This document shows positions 8,454 through 16,626 of a stretch of DNA of 64,000 nt, piece after piece. The position numbers and the translations under genes are program-made. The notes under the pieces were generated by a model that saw only the letters and a program-made list of their open reading frames with translations, did not search any database and was not told the origin of the DNA. Source of the stretch: DAIDKA01 sp036267975. GTDB lineage: Bacteria > Pseudomonadota > Gammaproteobacteria > Steroidobacterales > Steroidobacteraceae. The DNA is taken from assembly GCA_036267975.1 (NCBI GenBank), contig DATAVA010000022.1:56923-120922 (forward strand), in the 5' to 3' direction. Position 1 is the first letter of the stretch; the number at the start of each line of letters is the position of its first letter.

Positions 8454-9109
8454 TACTGGATTCGGTCAGTCGCAGCTTCGGCGCCGGTGAGCACCGGCGC
8501 TGCGTGCTTGACCGGGTCAGCGTCAGCATCGCCGCGGCCAGCGAAACGGTCATCATCGGCCGCAGCGGCTCGGGAAAATCCACGCTCCTGAATCTCATCA
8601 GTGGCATCGACACTGCGGATTCCGGAACGATCAGCTTTCAAGGACGCGAGATCAGCGCAATGCGCGAACCGGAGCGCACGCTGTTCCGGCGCCGCCGCGT
8701 CGGCTTTGTCTACCAGTTCTTCAATCTGCTGCCGACTCTGGATGTGGAAGAGAATGTACGCCTGGTGCTGTCGCTCGATGGCATCGGGGCGACGCAGGCG
8801 CGGCGCCGCAGCCGAGCGCTGCTGGAGCGCGTGGGACTGGGCGACCGGCTGCATGCACCCGTGGATGTGCTCTCCGGCGGCGAACAGCAGCGCGTCGCGC
8901 TGGCACGCGCCCTGGTCCACGAGCCGGCGCTGCTGCTCGCCGATGAACCCACCGGCAATCTCGATGAATTCACCGCCGCGCAGATCGCGCCCCTGTTGCG
9001 CGAACTTGCGCGTGAGCACGGCGCGACGGTCGTGCTCGTGACCCATGATCGACAGCTGGCCGCCGGCGCGGATCGTTGCCTGATGCTGCGCGAGGGCACG
9101 CTGAGGTAA
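8447..9109 (+). CDS. ABC transporter ATP-binding protein, LolD/MacB type
   Basis: A 220-residue ATPase with Walker A GRSGSGKST (about residues 38-46), Q-loop YQFFN, signature LSGGEQQR, Walker B LLLADEPTGNLDE and the H-loop His in VTHD. Size and sequence fit the LolD/MacB class, which pairs with FtsX-like permeases and acts on lipoproteins, lipids or peptides from the periplasmic side. The GTG start overlaps the HIT gene by seven bases, and the permease follows five bases after its stop. Confidence 0.92.
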   Translation: MLILDSVSRSFGAGEHRRCVLDRVSVSIAAASETVIIGRSGSGKSTLLNLISGIDTADSGTISFQGREISAMREPERTLFRRRRVGFVYQFFNLLPTLDVEENVRLVLSLDGIGATQARRRSRALLERVGLGDRLHAPVDVLSGGEQQRVALARALVHEPALLLADEPTGNLDEFTAAQIAPLLRELAREHGATVVLVTHDRQLAAGADRCLMLREGTLR

Positions 9110-9114
9110 TCCAT

Positions 9115-11652
9115 ATGGGCATGCTGTGGTCGGCGAGCTTCCGTCACCTGTTGCGCCATCCGGTGCAGCTGTTGCTTGCCTTGCTGGGCCTGGCGCTGGG
9201 CGTGGCCACCATCGTCGCGGTAGACGTCGCCACGGGCAGCGCCGCACGCGCATTTGAATTGTCCCTTTCTGCCGTACAGGGTGCGGCGACGCACGAACTG
9301 GACGGCGGCCCCGCCGGCCTCGATGAGGCGCTGTACGTACATCTCGCGCGCACGCTGCACTTCGTGCGCGTGAATCCCATCGTCGACGGCTATGTGACGG
9401 TGGCAGGCCGTTCCCTGCAACTGCTGGGCGTAGATCCGCTGGTGGCTACCGGATTTGCCGCGCAGGACCGCGGCCCGGACAGCGGGTCCGTCACGTTCGA
9501 TTCCGCGCATGCGCTGGCGCAGTGGCTGTCCGGCAATGGCGCGGTGGTGCTGACGCAGACGCGGGCCACGCAGCTGGGTCTGGCCCCCGGGGCAACCTTC
9601 AGTGTCGATGCCGGCGGCCACGCGCTGTCCGGTCATTTGCTGGGGGTTGTGGACGGTCCGGCGCCCGGCCTCGAATCGGTGATGCTGACGGACCTGTCGA
9701 CCGCGCAGGAATGGCTGGGATTGGTGGGGCGCCTTACGCGGATCGACCTGGAGGTGCCGCCCGGTGCGGCGGCCGCGGCGGAGCTGGCACAGTTGAGCCA
9801 CGATCTGCCCGCGGGTGTAACCGTGGCGGTAGCGGCCCAGCGCGCCCGCATCGGACTCGATATGACGCAGGCCTTCACCACGAATCTTCGGGCATTGAGT
9901 CTGCTGGCGCTGCTGGTGGGGCTGTTCCTGGTCTACGGCACGATGAGTTTCGCAATCGTGCAGCGCCGGCGCAGCCTCGGCATCCTGCGCGCGCTCGGCG
10001 CCACCCGCGCCCAGCTGCTGCGCATCATTGCGATGGAGACCGTGGGTCTGGCGCTCATCGGAGGCGCGGCGGGCCTGGCTGCCGGCGCACTCATCGGTCG
10101 GGAACTGGTCGGCATGGTCTCGCGCACCATCAACGATCTGTACTACGTGGTCGCCGTCAACAGCGTGGCGCTGCCGGCGCGCGAACCGCTGCTGGCATTG
10201 GGCGCGGCGCTGGCGGTGGCGCTCCTGGCGGCCGCCGTGCCGGCCCTCGAGGCGATACAAAGCGCGCCGCAACTCGCGCTGCGCAACTCGGTGATCGAGG
10301 GGCGCGCACGCCGGGTGACCGTCGGCCTGCTGGCGCTGAGCGTGCTGCTGGCACTGGCATGCGTGGTTTTCGTTATGACCACGCAGCGCAGCGTGCTCGC
10401 AGGTTTTGCTGCACTGGTGCTGGCCATGCTCAGTGTGGCCGCGGCAACGCCTGCCGTGCTCTACGGCTCGGCGCGCCTGCTGGCACGTTCGCCGGTCTGC
10501 GCAGCTCCGCCGTTGCGCCTGGCATTGGGCGGAGTCGCCGGATCCTTGAGTCGCACGGGGGTGGCGATTGCGGCGCTGGCCATGGCCGTAGCGGCGATGA
10601 TCGGCATCAGCATCATGGTCGACAGTTTCCGCGAATCGCTGCGCGACTGGCTGGCGCATACGCTCCCGGCGGATATCTATGTGGGCGCGCCGGGGCCCGG
10701 ATTTGCCCGCCCGGAGCGCCGCATCGATGCAGGGCTCGTGAGCGACCTGGTGCGCGTGAGCGGCGTGGCTGGCTACAGCGCCAGCCGGCGCGCCGTGGTC
10801 GATTCGGATCGCGGGCCGTTGGTGCTGGACGCCATGGACATCACGCCCGGCATGCGTGCCGGGGTTGACCTGACGGCAGCCGCCGCGGATGTGTGGCGCG
10901 GGTTCGCGGACGGCGCGGTGCTGCTGGCGCAACCGCTGGCCTACCGCCTGCACCTCGACGTCGGTGCCAGCCTGCCGCTGCGCACGGCGCAGGGGCCGCG
11001 CAGCTTTCGCGTCGTCGGCGTGTTTCGCGAATATGGCAACGATCGCGGCAGCGTGCGCATCAGCCGCGCGGTGTACCGGCGCTTGTGGCAGGACGATTCG
11101 GTGAGCACCCTGGCGCTGTATGTCACGCCGGGTACCGCCGTGACGGCGGTGGTGCAGCGCCTCTATGCCGTCGCGGCCGGCCGGCAGGCGCTGCAGGTGG
11201 ATACGCCGGCGCAGGTGCGCGTCATTTCCCTGAACATCTTCGACCGCACCTTCATCATTACGCGGGTGCTGAACTGGCTCGCCGCCGGCGTCGCGGCCAT
11301 TGGTCTGTTGAGCGCGCTGCTGGCGTGGCAGCTGGGACGCACGCATGAGCTGGCACTGTTGCGGGTGCTCGGCCTGACGCGTTCCGGCGCGGCGTTGATG
11401 ATTCTGGCGCAGACACTGTTCATGGGCGGGGTGGCACTGCTCGCGGCGCTGCCGGCCGGCCTGCTCACCGCCGTGCTGCTGGTGCGCGTCATCAACCGCC
11501 GCGCGTTCGGCTGGCAGATCGATCTGCACCTGCATCCCGCGCAGATCACCAGTGCCGTCGTGCTGGCGCTGCTGGCCGCGCTGCTGGCCGGCGTCTATCC
11601 GGCCTGGCGTACCGCGCATGCGCCCTTGTCCCAGGATCTGCGGGAGGAGTAG
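9115..11652 (+). CDS. FtsX-like ABC transporter permease (AttFG/LolCE type)
   Basis: An 845-residue inner-membrane protein with two FtsX-type repeats. Each repeat has a transmembrane helix, a large periplasmic domain, and a block of three helices carrying the RSLGILRALGATR and HELALLRVLGLTR coupling segments (near residues 285 and 745). This is the duplicated arrangement of about 800-850 aa permeases linked to AttH-type proteins, rather than the 400-residue LolC/LolE. ATG at 9115 lies five bases after the ATPase stop. The partner ATPase and an AttH-like protein flank it, so a complete transporter is encoded. The substrate is unknown; lipoprotein or lipid export is the family-based guess. Confidence 0.9.
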   Translation: MGMLWSASFRHLLRHPVQLLLALLGLALGVATIVAVDVATGSAARAFELSLSAVQGAATHELDGGPAGLDEALYVHLARTLHFVRVNPIVDGYVTVAGRSLQLLGVDPLVATGFAAQDRGPDSGSVTFDSAHALAQWLSGNGAVVLTQTRATQLGLAPGATFSVDAGGHALSGHLLGVVDGPAPGLESVMLTDLSTAQEWLGLVGRLTRIDLEVPPGAAAAAELAQLSHDLPAGVTVAVAAQRARIGLDMTQAFTTNLRALSLLALLVGLFLVYGTMSFAIVQRRRSLGILRALGATRAQLLRIIAMETVGLALIGGAAGLAAGALIGRELVGMVSRTINDLYYVVAVNSVALPAREPLLALGAALAVALLAAAVPALEAIQSAPQLALRNSVIEGRARRVTVGLLALSVLLALACVVFVMTTQRSVLAGFAALVLAMLSVAAATPAVLYGSARLLARSPVCAAPPLRLALGGVAGSLSRTGVAIAALAMAVAAMIGISIMVDSFRESLRDWLAHTLPADIYVGAPGPGFARPERRIDAGLVSDLVRVSGVAGYSASRRAVVDSDRGPLVLDAMDITPGMRAGVDLTAAAADVWRGFADGAVLLAQPLAYRLHLDVGASLPLRTAQGPRSFRVVGVFREYGNDRGSVRISRAVYRRLWQDDSVSTLALYVTPGTAVTAVVQRLYAVAAGRQALQVDTPAQVRVISLNIFDRTFIITRVLNWLAAGVAAIGLLSALLAWQLGRTHELALLRVLGLTRSGAALMILAQTLFMGGVALLAALPAGLLTAVLLVRVINRRAFGWQIDLHLHPAQITSAVVLALLAALLAGVYPAWRTAHAPLSQDLREE

Positions 11653-11654
11653 CC

Positions 11655-12902
11655 ATGCCGGCGTGCGCCAAGCGGGTATTGCTGTCGCTGGCGTCGGTGC
11701 TGGTGGGCTTGAGCCTTGACAGCTGTGAGCGCCCCACGCCGGCGCGCACGGCTGCCGCGGCCGTTGCCGCGCCGGTGCAGGTTGATCGCCTGAGCATCCT
11801 GCGCGCTGCGGATGAGAGCGGCTTCGCCCTGGCGGATGCACCGCGACACTTCGAGTTTCCACTGGACCATGGACCGCATCCGCGGTTCCGGCATGAATGG
11901 TGGTACTTCACCGGCCAGCTGCGCGGTGGCGGCGAGACGTTCGGATTCGAGCTGACGATCTTCCGGCTGGCACTGCGGCCACCGCAGCCCCTCGAGGCCA
12001 TCGAGGCCAGCAGCGCGCCGCCATCGGCGTGGCGCGCGCGACAGGTTTACGCGGCGCACTTCGCCATCACCGATGTGAGTCACGGCCGATTCTTCAATGC
12101 GACACGCTATGCACGCGATGCGCTGAACCTGGCTGGTGCACAGGCACAGCCCTTCGCAATCCATGTGGCCGACTGGTCCGTGAGCGAAGTGGCGGGCGCG
12201 CCAGCGCTGCCCTTGCATTGGCAGCTGCAGGCGGCCGATGGGGACTACCGGTTACAACTGGACCTGCGCTCGGCGCAGCCACCCGTGTTGAATGGCGCTG
12301 CGGGCTTGAGTCGCAAGGCCGACGCGCCCGGCGCGGCGAGCTACTACTACTCGATGCCGCGCCTGCAGGCCGCAGGAGCTGTGAGTCGCAAGGGGCGGCG
12401 CGTCGCAGTCTCCGGTGTGGCGTGGCTGGATCGGGAATGGGGCAGTGGTTCACTGGGCGTTGATCAGCGCGGCTGGGACTGGTTCGCGCTCGATCTGGAC
12501 GATGGCAGTAGCCTGATGTTCTATGCGCTGCGTGACGGCGATGGCCGGCGCGATGCGCACAGCGCCGGCACTTTCGTCGACGCCGCAGGGCATGTCACGC
12601 CACTGCGCAATGATGACGTGCGCATCACGGTGCTGCGCCATTGGAACAGCCCGCGTGGCGGGCAGTACCCGGCCCAGTGGTCACTGCAGGTGGGCTCGCA
12701 GCAGTTGCAGCTGAAGGTAACGCCGCTGCTCGCCGATCAGGAGATGTTGACGCTGCCGCGCTACTGGGAAGGTGCGGTGCAGGTGACGGGCCAGCGCCAC
12801 GGAATGCCCGTCGGCGCGCAAGGCTACGTGGAGCTGGTGGGCTACGCGCAAAACCAGGCGAGTGCCAGCACGCCAAGCGCGAAGACGCCGCCGGCCCACT
12901 GA
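11655..12902 (+). CDS. AttH/CrtC lipocalin-like domain protein, probable lipoprotein
   Basis: The 415-residue protein has the AttH/hydroxyneurosporene-dehydrogenase (CrtC) family hallmarks: HEWWYFTGQL near residue 82, YYSMPRL in the middle, and a second block with WLDREWGS followed by GWDWFALDLDDGS. The N-terminus is a hydrophobic signal ending in SLDSC near residue 24, a loose lipobox, so it may be lipid-anchored. It begins two bases after the permease stop. ABC ATPase, FtsX permease and AttH together recall the attEFGH operon of Agrobacterium. True CrtC proteins hydrate carotenoids, but no carotenoid synthesis genes are nearby. Its 3' end overlaps the convergent rhomboid gene by 61 bases. 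Confidence 0.85.
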   Translation: MPACAKRVLLSLASVLVGLSLDSCERPTPARTAAAAVAAPVQVDRLSILRAADESGFALADAPRHFEFPLDHGPHPRFRHEWWYFTGQLRGGGETFGFELTIFRLALRPPQPLEAIEASSAPPSAWRARQVYAAHFAITDVSHGRFFNATRYARDALNLAGAQAQPFAIHVADWSVSEVAGAPALPLHWQLQAADGDYRLQLDLRSAQPPVLNGAAGLSRKADAPGAASYYYSMPRLQAAGAVSRKGRRVAVSGVAWLDREWGSGSLGVDQRGWDWFALDLDDGSSLMFYALRDGDGRRDAHSAGTFVDAAGHVTPLRNDDVRITVLRHWNSPRGGQYPAQWSLQVGSQQLQLKVTPLLADQEMLTLPRYWEGAVQVTGQRHGMPVGAQGYVELVGYAQNQASASTPSAKTPPAH

Positions 12903-13747
12903 GGCAGTCGTCGCCACAGGCGCTGCAGCCGCTCGAGCGCGATCAGCGTTCCGAGAATTCCGCCGACGGCGAAACCGAGCAGGTGCGCCATGACATCCGT
13001 GTGCTCACCGGAGGTCCCCAGCCATCCCAGCAGGATGACACCTGCGAACAAGGGCCCGTAGCGCTGCGCCGGTCGCTGGCTCAGCAGGTGTCGCTCGCGC
13101 CACGAATAGGCGGCGAGCAGCCCCAGGGCCGTGAATACGGCGGTGGAGGCGCCGACGGCGCGGTGGTCGGCCGCGGCGAGCAATGCTTCGAGCCAATTGG
13201 CCGCGCCCGCGCCCAGCACCACCAGGGCCCACGCGGTACCGGGTCCGAGCAGCCTTCCGGCCAGGTAGCCGAACCACGCGCCGGCCAGCAGATTGGCCGC
13301 GATGTGCGCCGGATCCAGATGCAATGTCAGCGCCGTCCAGGCGCGCCACCACTGGCCCTGTCGCACCAGGCCGGCATCGAGCTCACCGGCCTCGAAGGCA
13401 TCCAGGCGCCCCCAACCGCGACTGATGGCCAGCGCCACGCCGAGCAGCACCAGTGCGTAGATGGCGCTGCCGATCCAGGCCCGCGCATACACGGGACGGC
13501 CAGCAGCGGGGGCGGGAGGGGGTGGGCGCCGGCTTTCCTGTTGGTAATGCAACAGGTGACTGTGCGCCACCTGCGCGTTCGCGGGGTCGACCCACAGCGA
13601 GAACCCTTCCGCGGACTCGGACATCTCATGCTCGACGCCGACGGCGGTGAGAACGAAGGCGCGTTCAGCGCAGTTCGCCCGCAGCGGGGAGCGGTAAATC
13701 TCTATGGCTTCGGCAAGCATGCGTCGCGCAGTATGGTGGCGTATCAC
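12842..13747 (-). CDS. Rhomboid-family intramembrane serine protease
   Basis: A 301-residue membrane protein with a rhomboid catalytic dyad: Ser201 in VGAST and His255 in MAHLLGFAVG. The HxxxxHxxxN helix is at 143-152. Six hydrophobic segments lie between residues 92 and 299, preceded by a roughly 90-residue soluble N-terminal part with a proline-rich joint. This layout matches proteobacterial rhomboids with a cytoplasmic cap, which cleave transmembrane helices. A start at Met10 (13720) is equally possible. The gene converges with the AttH gene and is divergent from the NUDIX gene, with only about 10 bases between the starts. Confidence 0.87.
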   Translation of the reverse strand: MIRHHTARRMLAEAIEIYRSPLRANCAERAFVLTAVGVEHEMSESAEGFSLWVDPANAQVAHSHLLHYQQESRRPPPPAPAAGRPVYARAWIGSAIYALVLLGVALAISRGWGRLDAFEAGELDAGLVRQGQWWRAWTALTLHLDPAHIAANLLAGAWFGYLAGRLLGPGTAWALVVLGAGAANWLEALLAAADHRAVGASTAVFTALGLLAAYSWRERHLLSQRPAQRYGPLFAGVILLGWLGTSGEHTDVMAHLLGFAVGGILGTLIALERLQRLWRRLPQWAGGVFALGVLALAWFCA

Positions 13748-13756
13748 CCCGATTCA

Positions 13757-14395
13757 ATGCTTCAATCGGTTCGAATGCAGGATTTCCGCTGGTTACATTG
13801 GGCGCAGCAGTTGCAGGCCGTCGCACAGACGGGCGATGCCTATGCCAACAACGATTATGACCGCCAGCGCTATGATCAGGTTCGTAACATCGCCGCCGCG
13901 ATGATCGCCGCCGGTGCGGGAATCGAGCCCGAGGGCATCGTCGAGCTGTTCGCCGGCGAGGGCGGTTATGCCACGCCACGCATGGACGTGCGCGCCGCAG
14001 TATTCCGTGATGAACGCATCCTCATGGTGCAGGAGCGATCCGACGGACTGTGGACACTGCCAGGGGGGTTCGCTGATGTGGGTGACAGCCCCAGCAGCGC
14101 GGTCGAGCGCGAGGTCCACGAAGAATCGGGATTCTCGGCCAGGGCGTTCAAGCTGGCAGCGCTGTTTGACCGCAACCGCCATCCCCATCCGCCATTTGGA
14201 TATCACTTATGGAAGGCATTTTTCCTGTGCGAGCTGCAAGGCGGCGAGGCCCGGCCGAGTATTGAAACCAGCGCCGTGGGGTTCTTTGCCGAAGATGATC
14301 TGCCGCCGCTGTCGCGGGGTCGCATCAGTGTCAGGCAGGTACAACATATGTTCGAACATCACCGCGATCCGCAGCTACCCGCCTCTTTCGACTGA
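13757..14395 (+). CDS. NUDIX hydrolase with N-terminal Nudix_N_2-type domain
   Basis: The protein (212 aa; 206 from the ATG at 13775) has an N-terminal helical domain (WLHWAQQLQAVAQTGDAY) known from ADP-ribose pyrophosphatase-like NUDIX proteins. The NUDIX box spans residues 104-126: Gly104, then REVHEESGF, with Asp110 where the consensus has Glu. LWTLPGGFAD precedes it. It probably hydrolyses a nucleoside diphosphate derivative, perhaps ADP-ribose or NADH. The open frame extends upstream to 12641 only as an antisense shadow of the rhomboid gene. Confidence 0.87.
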   Translation: MLQSVRMQDFRWLHWAQQLQAVAQTGDAYANNDYDRQRYDQVRNIAAAMIAAGAGIEPEGIVELFAGEGGYATPRMDVRAAVFRDERILMVQERSDGLWTLPGGFADVGDSPSSAVEREVHEESGFSARAFKLAALFDRNRHPHPPFGYHLWKAFFLCELQGGEARPSIETSAVGFFAEDDLPPLSRGRISVRQVQHMFEHHRDPQLPASFD

Positions 14396-14531
14396 AACCG
14401 CTGTAAAGTGCCGGCTGGTGACCCAGCAATCAATTGGCGGCAGTGATTGAACCTTCCGCCAGTTGCACGCATCTCAATAGCCCGCGGCCCGAAAATACGC
14501 GCGGCAATCTAGAATTACGGGAGTTTCCATA

Positions 14532-15098
14532 GTGGCTGCCAAGACGAAGGCGCGCAGAAAGAAGGTCGTGAAGACCGCAACGAAGAAACTGGGATCAGAC
14601 CCCTGGGCTGATATCGGAGGCGGCAGTCACCTGCATATCGGCCACTTCCTGACTTTCCAGCTGATCCGCCTGGCCAATGCGGCCAAGTCGAACGTGACAC
14701 GCCGCTATCTGGCCGACTTCGGGCTGAGCGTGCCGGAGTGGCGCCTGCTGGCCATGACGATCCGGTTCCAACCGGTGCGCTTCTCCGAACTCGTGGCCAA
14801 CAGCAGCATGGACAAGGGCCAAGCCAGTCGTACGCTGCACGGGATGATCAAACGCGGTTACATCGCCAGCAAGTCGACGGCACCCGGATCGCGCAAGGCC
14901 GGTGACACCGCGGCAGTACCCGTGATTCTTACCGTGACCCGCAAGGGCCGTTCGCTGTACAAGGCGGTATTGCCGGTGGCACAGCGAAATCAGGCACGCT
15001 TGCTGCAGAAGCTGACCCGCGATGAGCGCCGCACGCTGTACAGCGTGCTCAGCAAGCTCTTCAGCGTCATCGGCACGCAGGAACGCGGCGACGAATAG
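14532..15098 (+). CDS. MarR family transcriptional regulator
   Basis: A 188-residue protein with a winged helix-turn-helix of MarR type: LSVPEWRLLAM, FSELVANSSMDKGQASRTLHGMIKRGYI and the wing ending in LTVTRKGRSLY. A lysine- and arginine-rich N-terminal tail of about 20 residues precedes the domain. The GTG start follows GGGAG by about eight bases, and a TAGAAT -10-like hexamer sits at 14510-14515. It lies alone between the NUDIX gene and the lipid methyltransferase; MarR proteins often control a neighbour, so the methyltransferase is a candidate target (inference). Confidence 0.87.
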   Translation: MAAKTKARRKKVVKTATKKLGSDPWADIGGGSHLHIGHFLTFQLIRLANAAKSNVTRRYLADFGLSVPEWRLLAMTIRFQPVRFSELVANSSMDKGQASRTLHGMIKRGYIASKSTAPGSRKAGDTAAVPVILTVTRKGRSLYKAVLPVAQRNQARLLQKLTRDERRTLYSVLSKLFSVIGTQERGDE

Positions 15099-15245
15099 CG
15101 TAGCCGCTGACACTCATAGACCTCGAGCATGCGGTCGCCGGCCTCCGGAAGCGCACTCGCACCCTGTAGGAATTCAGGAGACGTGGATAGGGCTCTTTGC
15201 CACTGCCATAACGGGCGCCGGTAGCGAAAAGTGCCCGGACCTGAC

Positions 15246-15297
15246 TGTGGCGGCACTCTTGTGTAGCATCGGGGGTAAGAGCGGTCGAACCGCCACA
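15246..15297. promoter_or_regulatory. 8-bp inverted repeat in the leader of the CFA-type gene
   Basis: TGTGGCGG at 15246-15253 is perfectly complementary to CCGCCACA at 15290-15297, with a 36-base spacer. The right arm ends six bases before the AAGGAG ribosome-binding site at 15303-15308. It could fold in the 5' leader or be bound by a regulator such as the MarR protein encoded upstream; neither is shown. The remainder of the 215-base gap has no convincing open frame. Confidence 0.35.
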
Positions 15298-15313
15298 TTG
15301 GGAAGGAGTGCCA

Positions 15314-16618
15314 GTGAACGCCCTGGAGGAAAGCCTGACTTCATCAGCGGATCGTGCAGGGGCTGCGAGCGGCCCCGTGCCGGCGGTCGGAAATGATGCG
15401 CCCAAGCTTGGGCTTGCCACCTCGGCCGCCGGGCGAGGTGTGGCCAAGTTATTGAAAATGTTCGGAACTCCGCCGTTCGAGTTCGCCCTGTGGAATGGCG
15501 AGCGCATTGTCCCGGAGGGCCGAAATCCGATTGCACGCATTACCATCCGCGACCGCAAGGTGCTGCTTGGACTGCTGAGCAATCCCGGCGTGCGTTTCGG
15601 CGACGCCTACAGTGAAGGCCGGGTCGAGATTGAGGGTGATCTGGTGCACTTCATGGAAGAGGTGTATCGCGGATCCGGGCGGGCTGAAAAGCAGAAATCG
15701 ATCCTCAACCTGGTCGGGCGGCTGATGCATCGGCCGCGGGTCAGGGTCAATACCCTGGATGGGTCGAAGGACAACATCCACCACCATTACGACATCGGCA
15801 ACGATTTCTATGCGCTGTGGCTGGGTCGCACCATGGCCTACACCTGTGCCTACTACCCGACCCCGGCGACCACGCTCGATGAAGCCCAGGATGCGAAAAT
15901 GCATCATGTCTGCCGCAAGCTGCGGCTGCGTCCGGGCGAGCGCGTGGTCGAAGCGGGCTTCGGCTGGGGACGGCTGGCGGTCCACATGGCGCGCCACTAC
16001 GGCGTGAAAGTCCGTGCTTTCAATATCTCCAAGGAGCAGGTGGCATTCGCCCGCGACTACGCCAAGGCGCAGGGCCTGGATTCGCAGATCGAATACGTCG
16101 AAGATGATTACCGCAACATCTCCGGTTCCTTCGACGCCTTCGTCTCCGTCGGCATGCTCGAGCATGTCGGGGTCGAGAACTACCGGCAGCTGGGCAAGGT
16201 CGCCAAGGGCGTGCTGGGCGACAATGGCCGCGGTCTGATCCACTCCATCGGGCGCAATTATCCGGCGCAGCTGCATCCTTGGATTGAGCAGCGCATTTTC
16301 CCGGGCGCCTGCCCGCCGTCGCTGGCCGAAATGACCCAGATCTTCGAGCCCTGGGATCTGTCGGTGCTCGATGTGGAGAACCTGCGACTGCACTATGCCC
16401 GCACGCTGTCGGACTGGCTGGGACTGTTCGAAAACAACGTGGACCGCGTGCGCGGCATGTTCGACGAGAAGTTCGTGCGGATGTGGCGGCTGTATCTGGC
16501 CGGCTCCGTCGCAGCCTTCACAACCGGGACGTTGCAGCTGTTCCAGGTGCTGTTCGCAACCTCACAGAACAACAATGTGCCGATGACCCGTGATCATCTT
16601 CACCAACCGCAGGCTTAA
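15314..16618 (+). CDS. Cyclopropane-fatty-acyl-phospholipid synthase family methyltransferase
   Basis: The protein (434 aa) belongs to the CFA synthase family, which transfers a one-carbon unit from S-adenosylmethionine to unsaturated acyl chains in membrane phospholipids. Visible are the N-terminal lipid-binding region (about 40-120), HHYDIGNDFYALWLG, the SAM-binding VEAGFGWGRLA motif, the VSVGMLEHVG segment and a FATSQNNNVPMTR C-terminus. I chose GTG 15314 because AAGGAG lies five bases upstream; GTG 15308 overlaps that site. An FAD-dependent isoprenoid-reductase-like gene begins eight bases after its stop, so the product may be a further modified lipid rather than a plain cyclopropane acid. 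Confidence 0.88.
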   Translation: MNALEESLTSSADRAGAASGPVPAVGNDAPKLGLATSAAGRGVAKLLKMFGTPPFEFALWNGERIVPEGRNPIARITIRDRKVLLGLLSNPGVRFGDAYSEGRVEIEGDLVHFMEEVYRGSGRAEKQKSILNLVGRLMHRPRVRVNTLDGSKDNIHHHYDIGNDFYALWLGRTMAYTCAYYPTPATTLDEAQDAKMHHVCRKLRLRPGERVVEAGFGWGRLAVHMARHYGVKVRAFNISKEQVAFARDYAKAQGLDSQIEYVEDDYRNISGSFDAFVSVGMLEHVGVENYRQLGKVAKGVLGDNGRGLIHSIGRNYPAQLHPWIEQRIFPGACPPSLAEMTQIFEPWDLSVLDVENLRLHYARTLSDWLGLFENNVDRVRGMFDEKFVRMWRLYLAGSVAAFTTGTLQLFQVLFATSQNNNVPMTRDHLHQPQA

Positions 16619-16626
16619 GATCGCGC

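Noticed and set aside
8710..11862. 1050-residue open frame on the minus strand
   Set aside because: It is antisense to the ABC transporter genes, is full of His/Arg/Gln repeats typical of shadow translation in GC-rich DNA, and matches no family.
12641..13756. Upstream extension of the NUDIX reading frame
   Set aside because: It runs antisense through the rhomboid gene and lacks any domain; the NUDIX N-terminal domain begins only after 13757.
15185..15224. Short leader peptide (GTG start after AGGAG, 13 codons)
   Set aside because: The ribosome-binding site is too close to the start and the peptide has no regulatory codon run.
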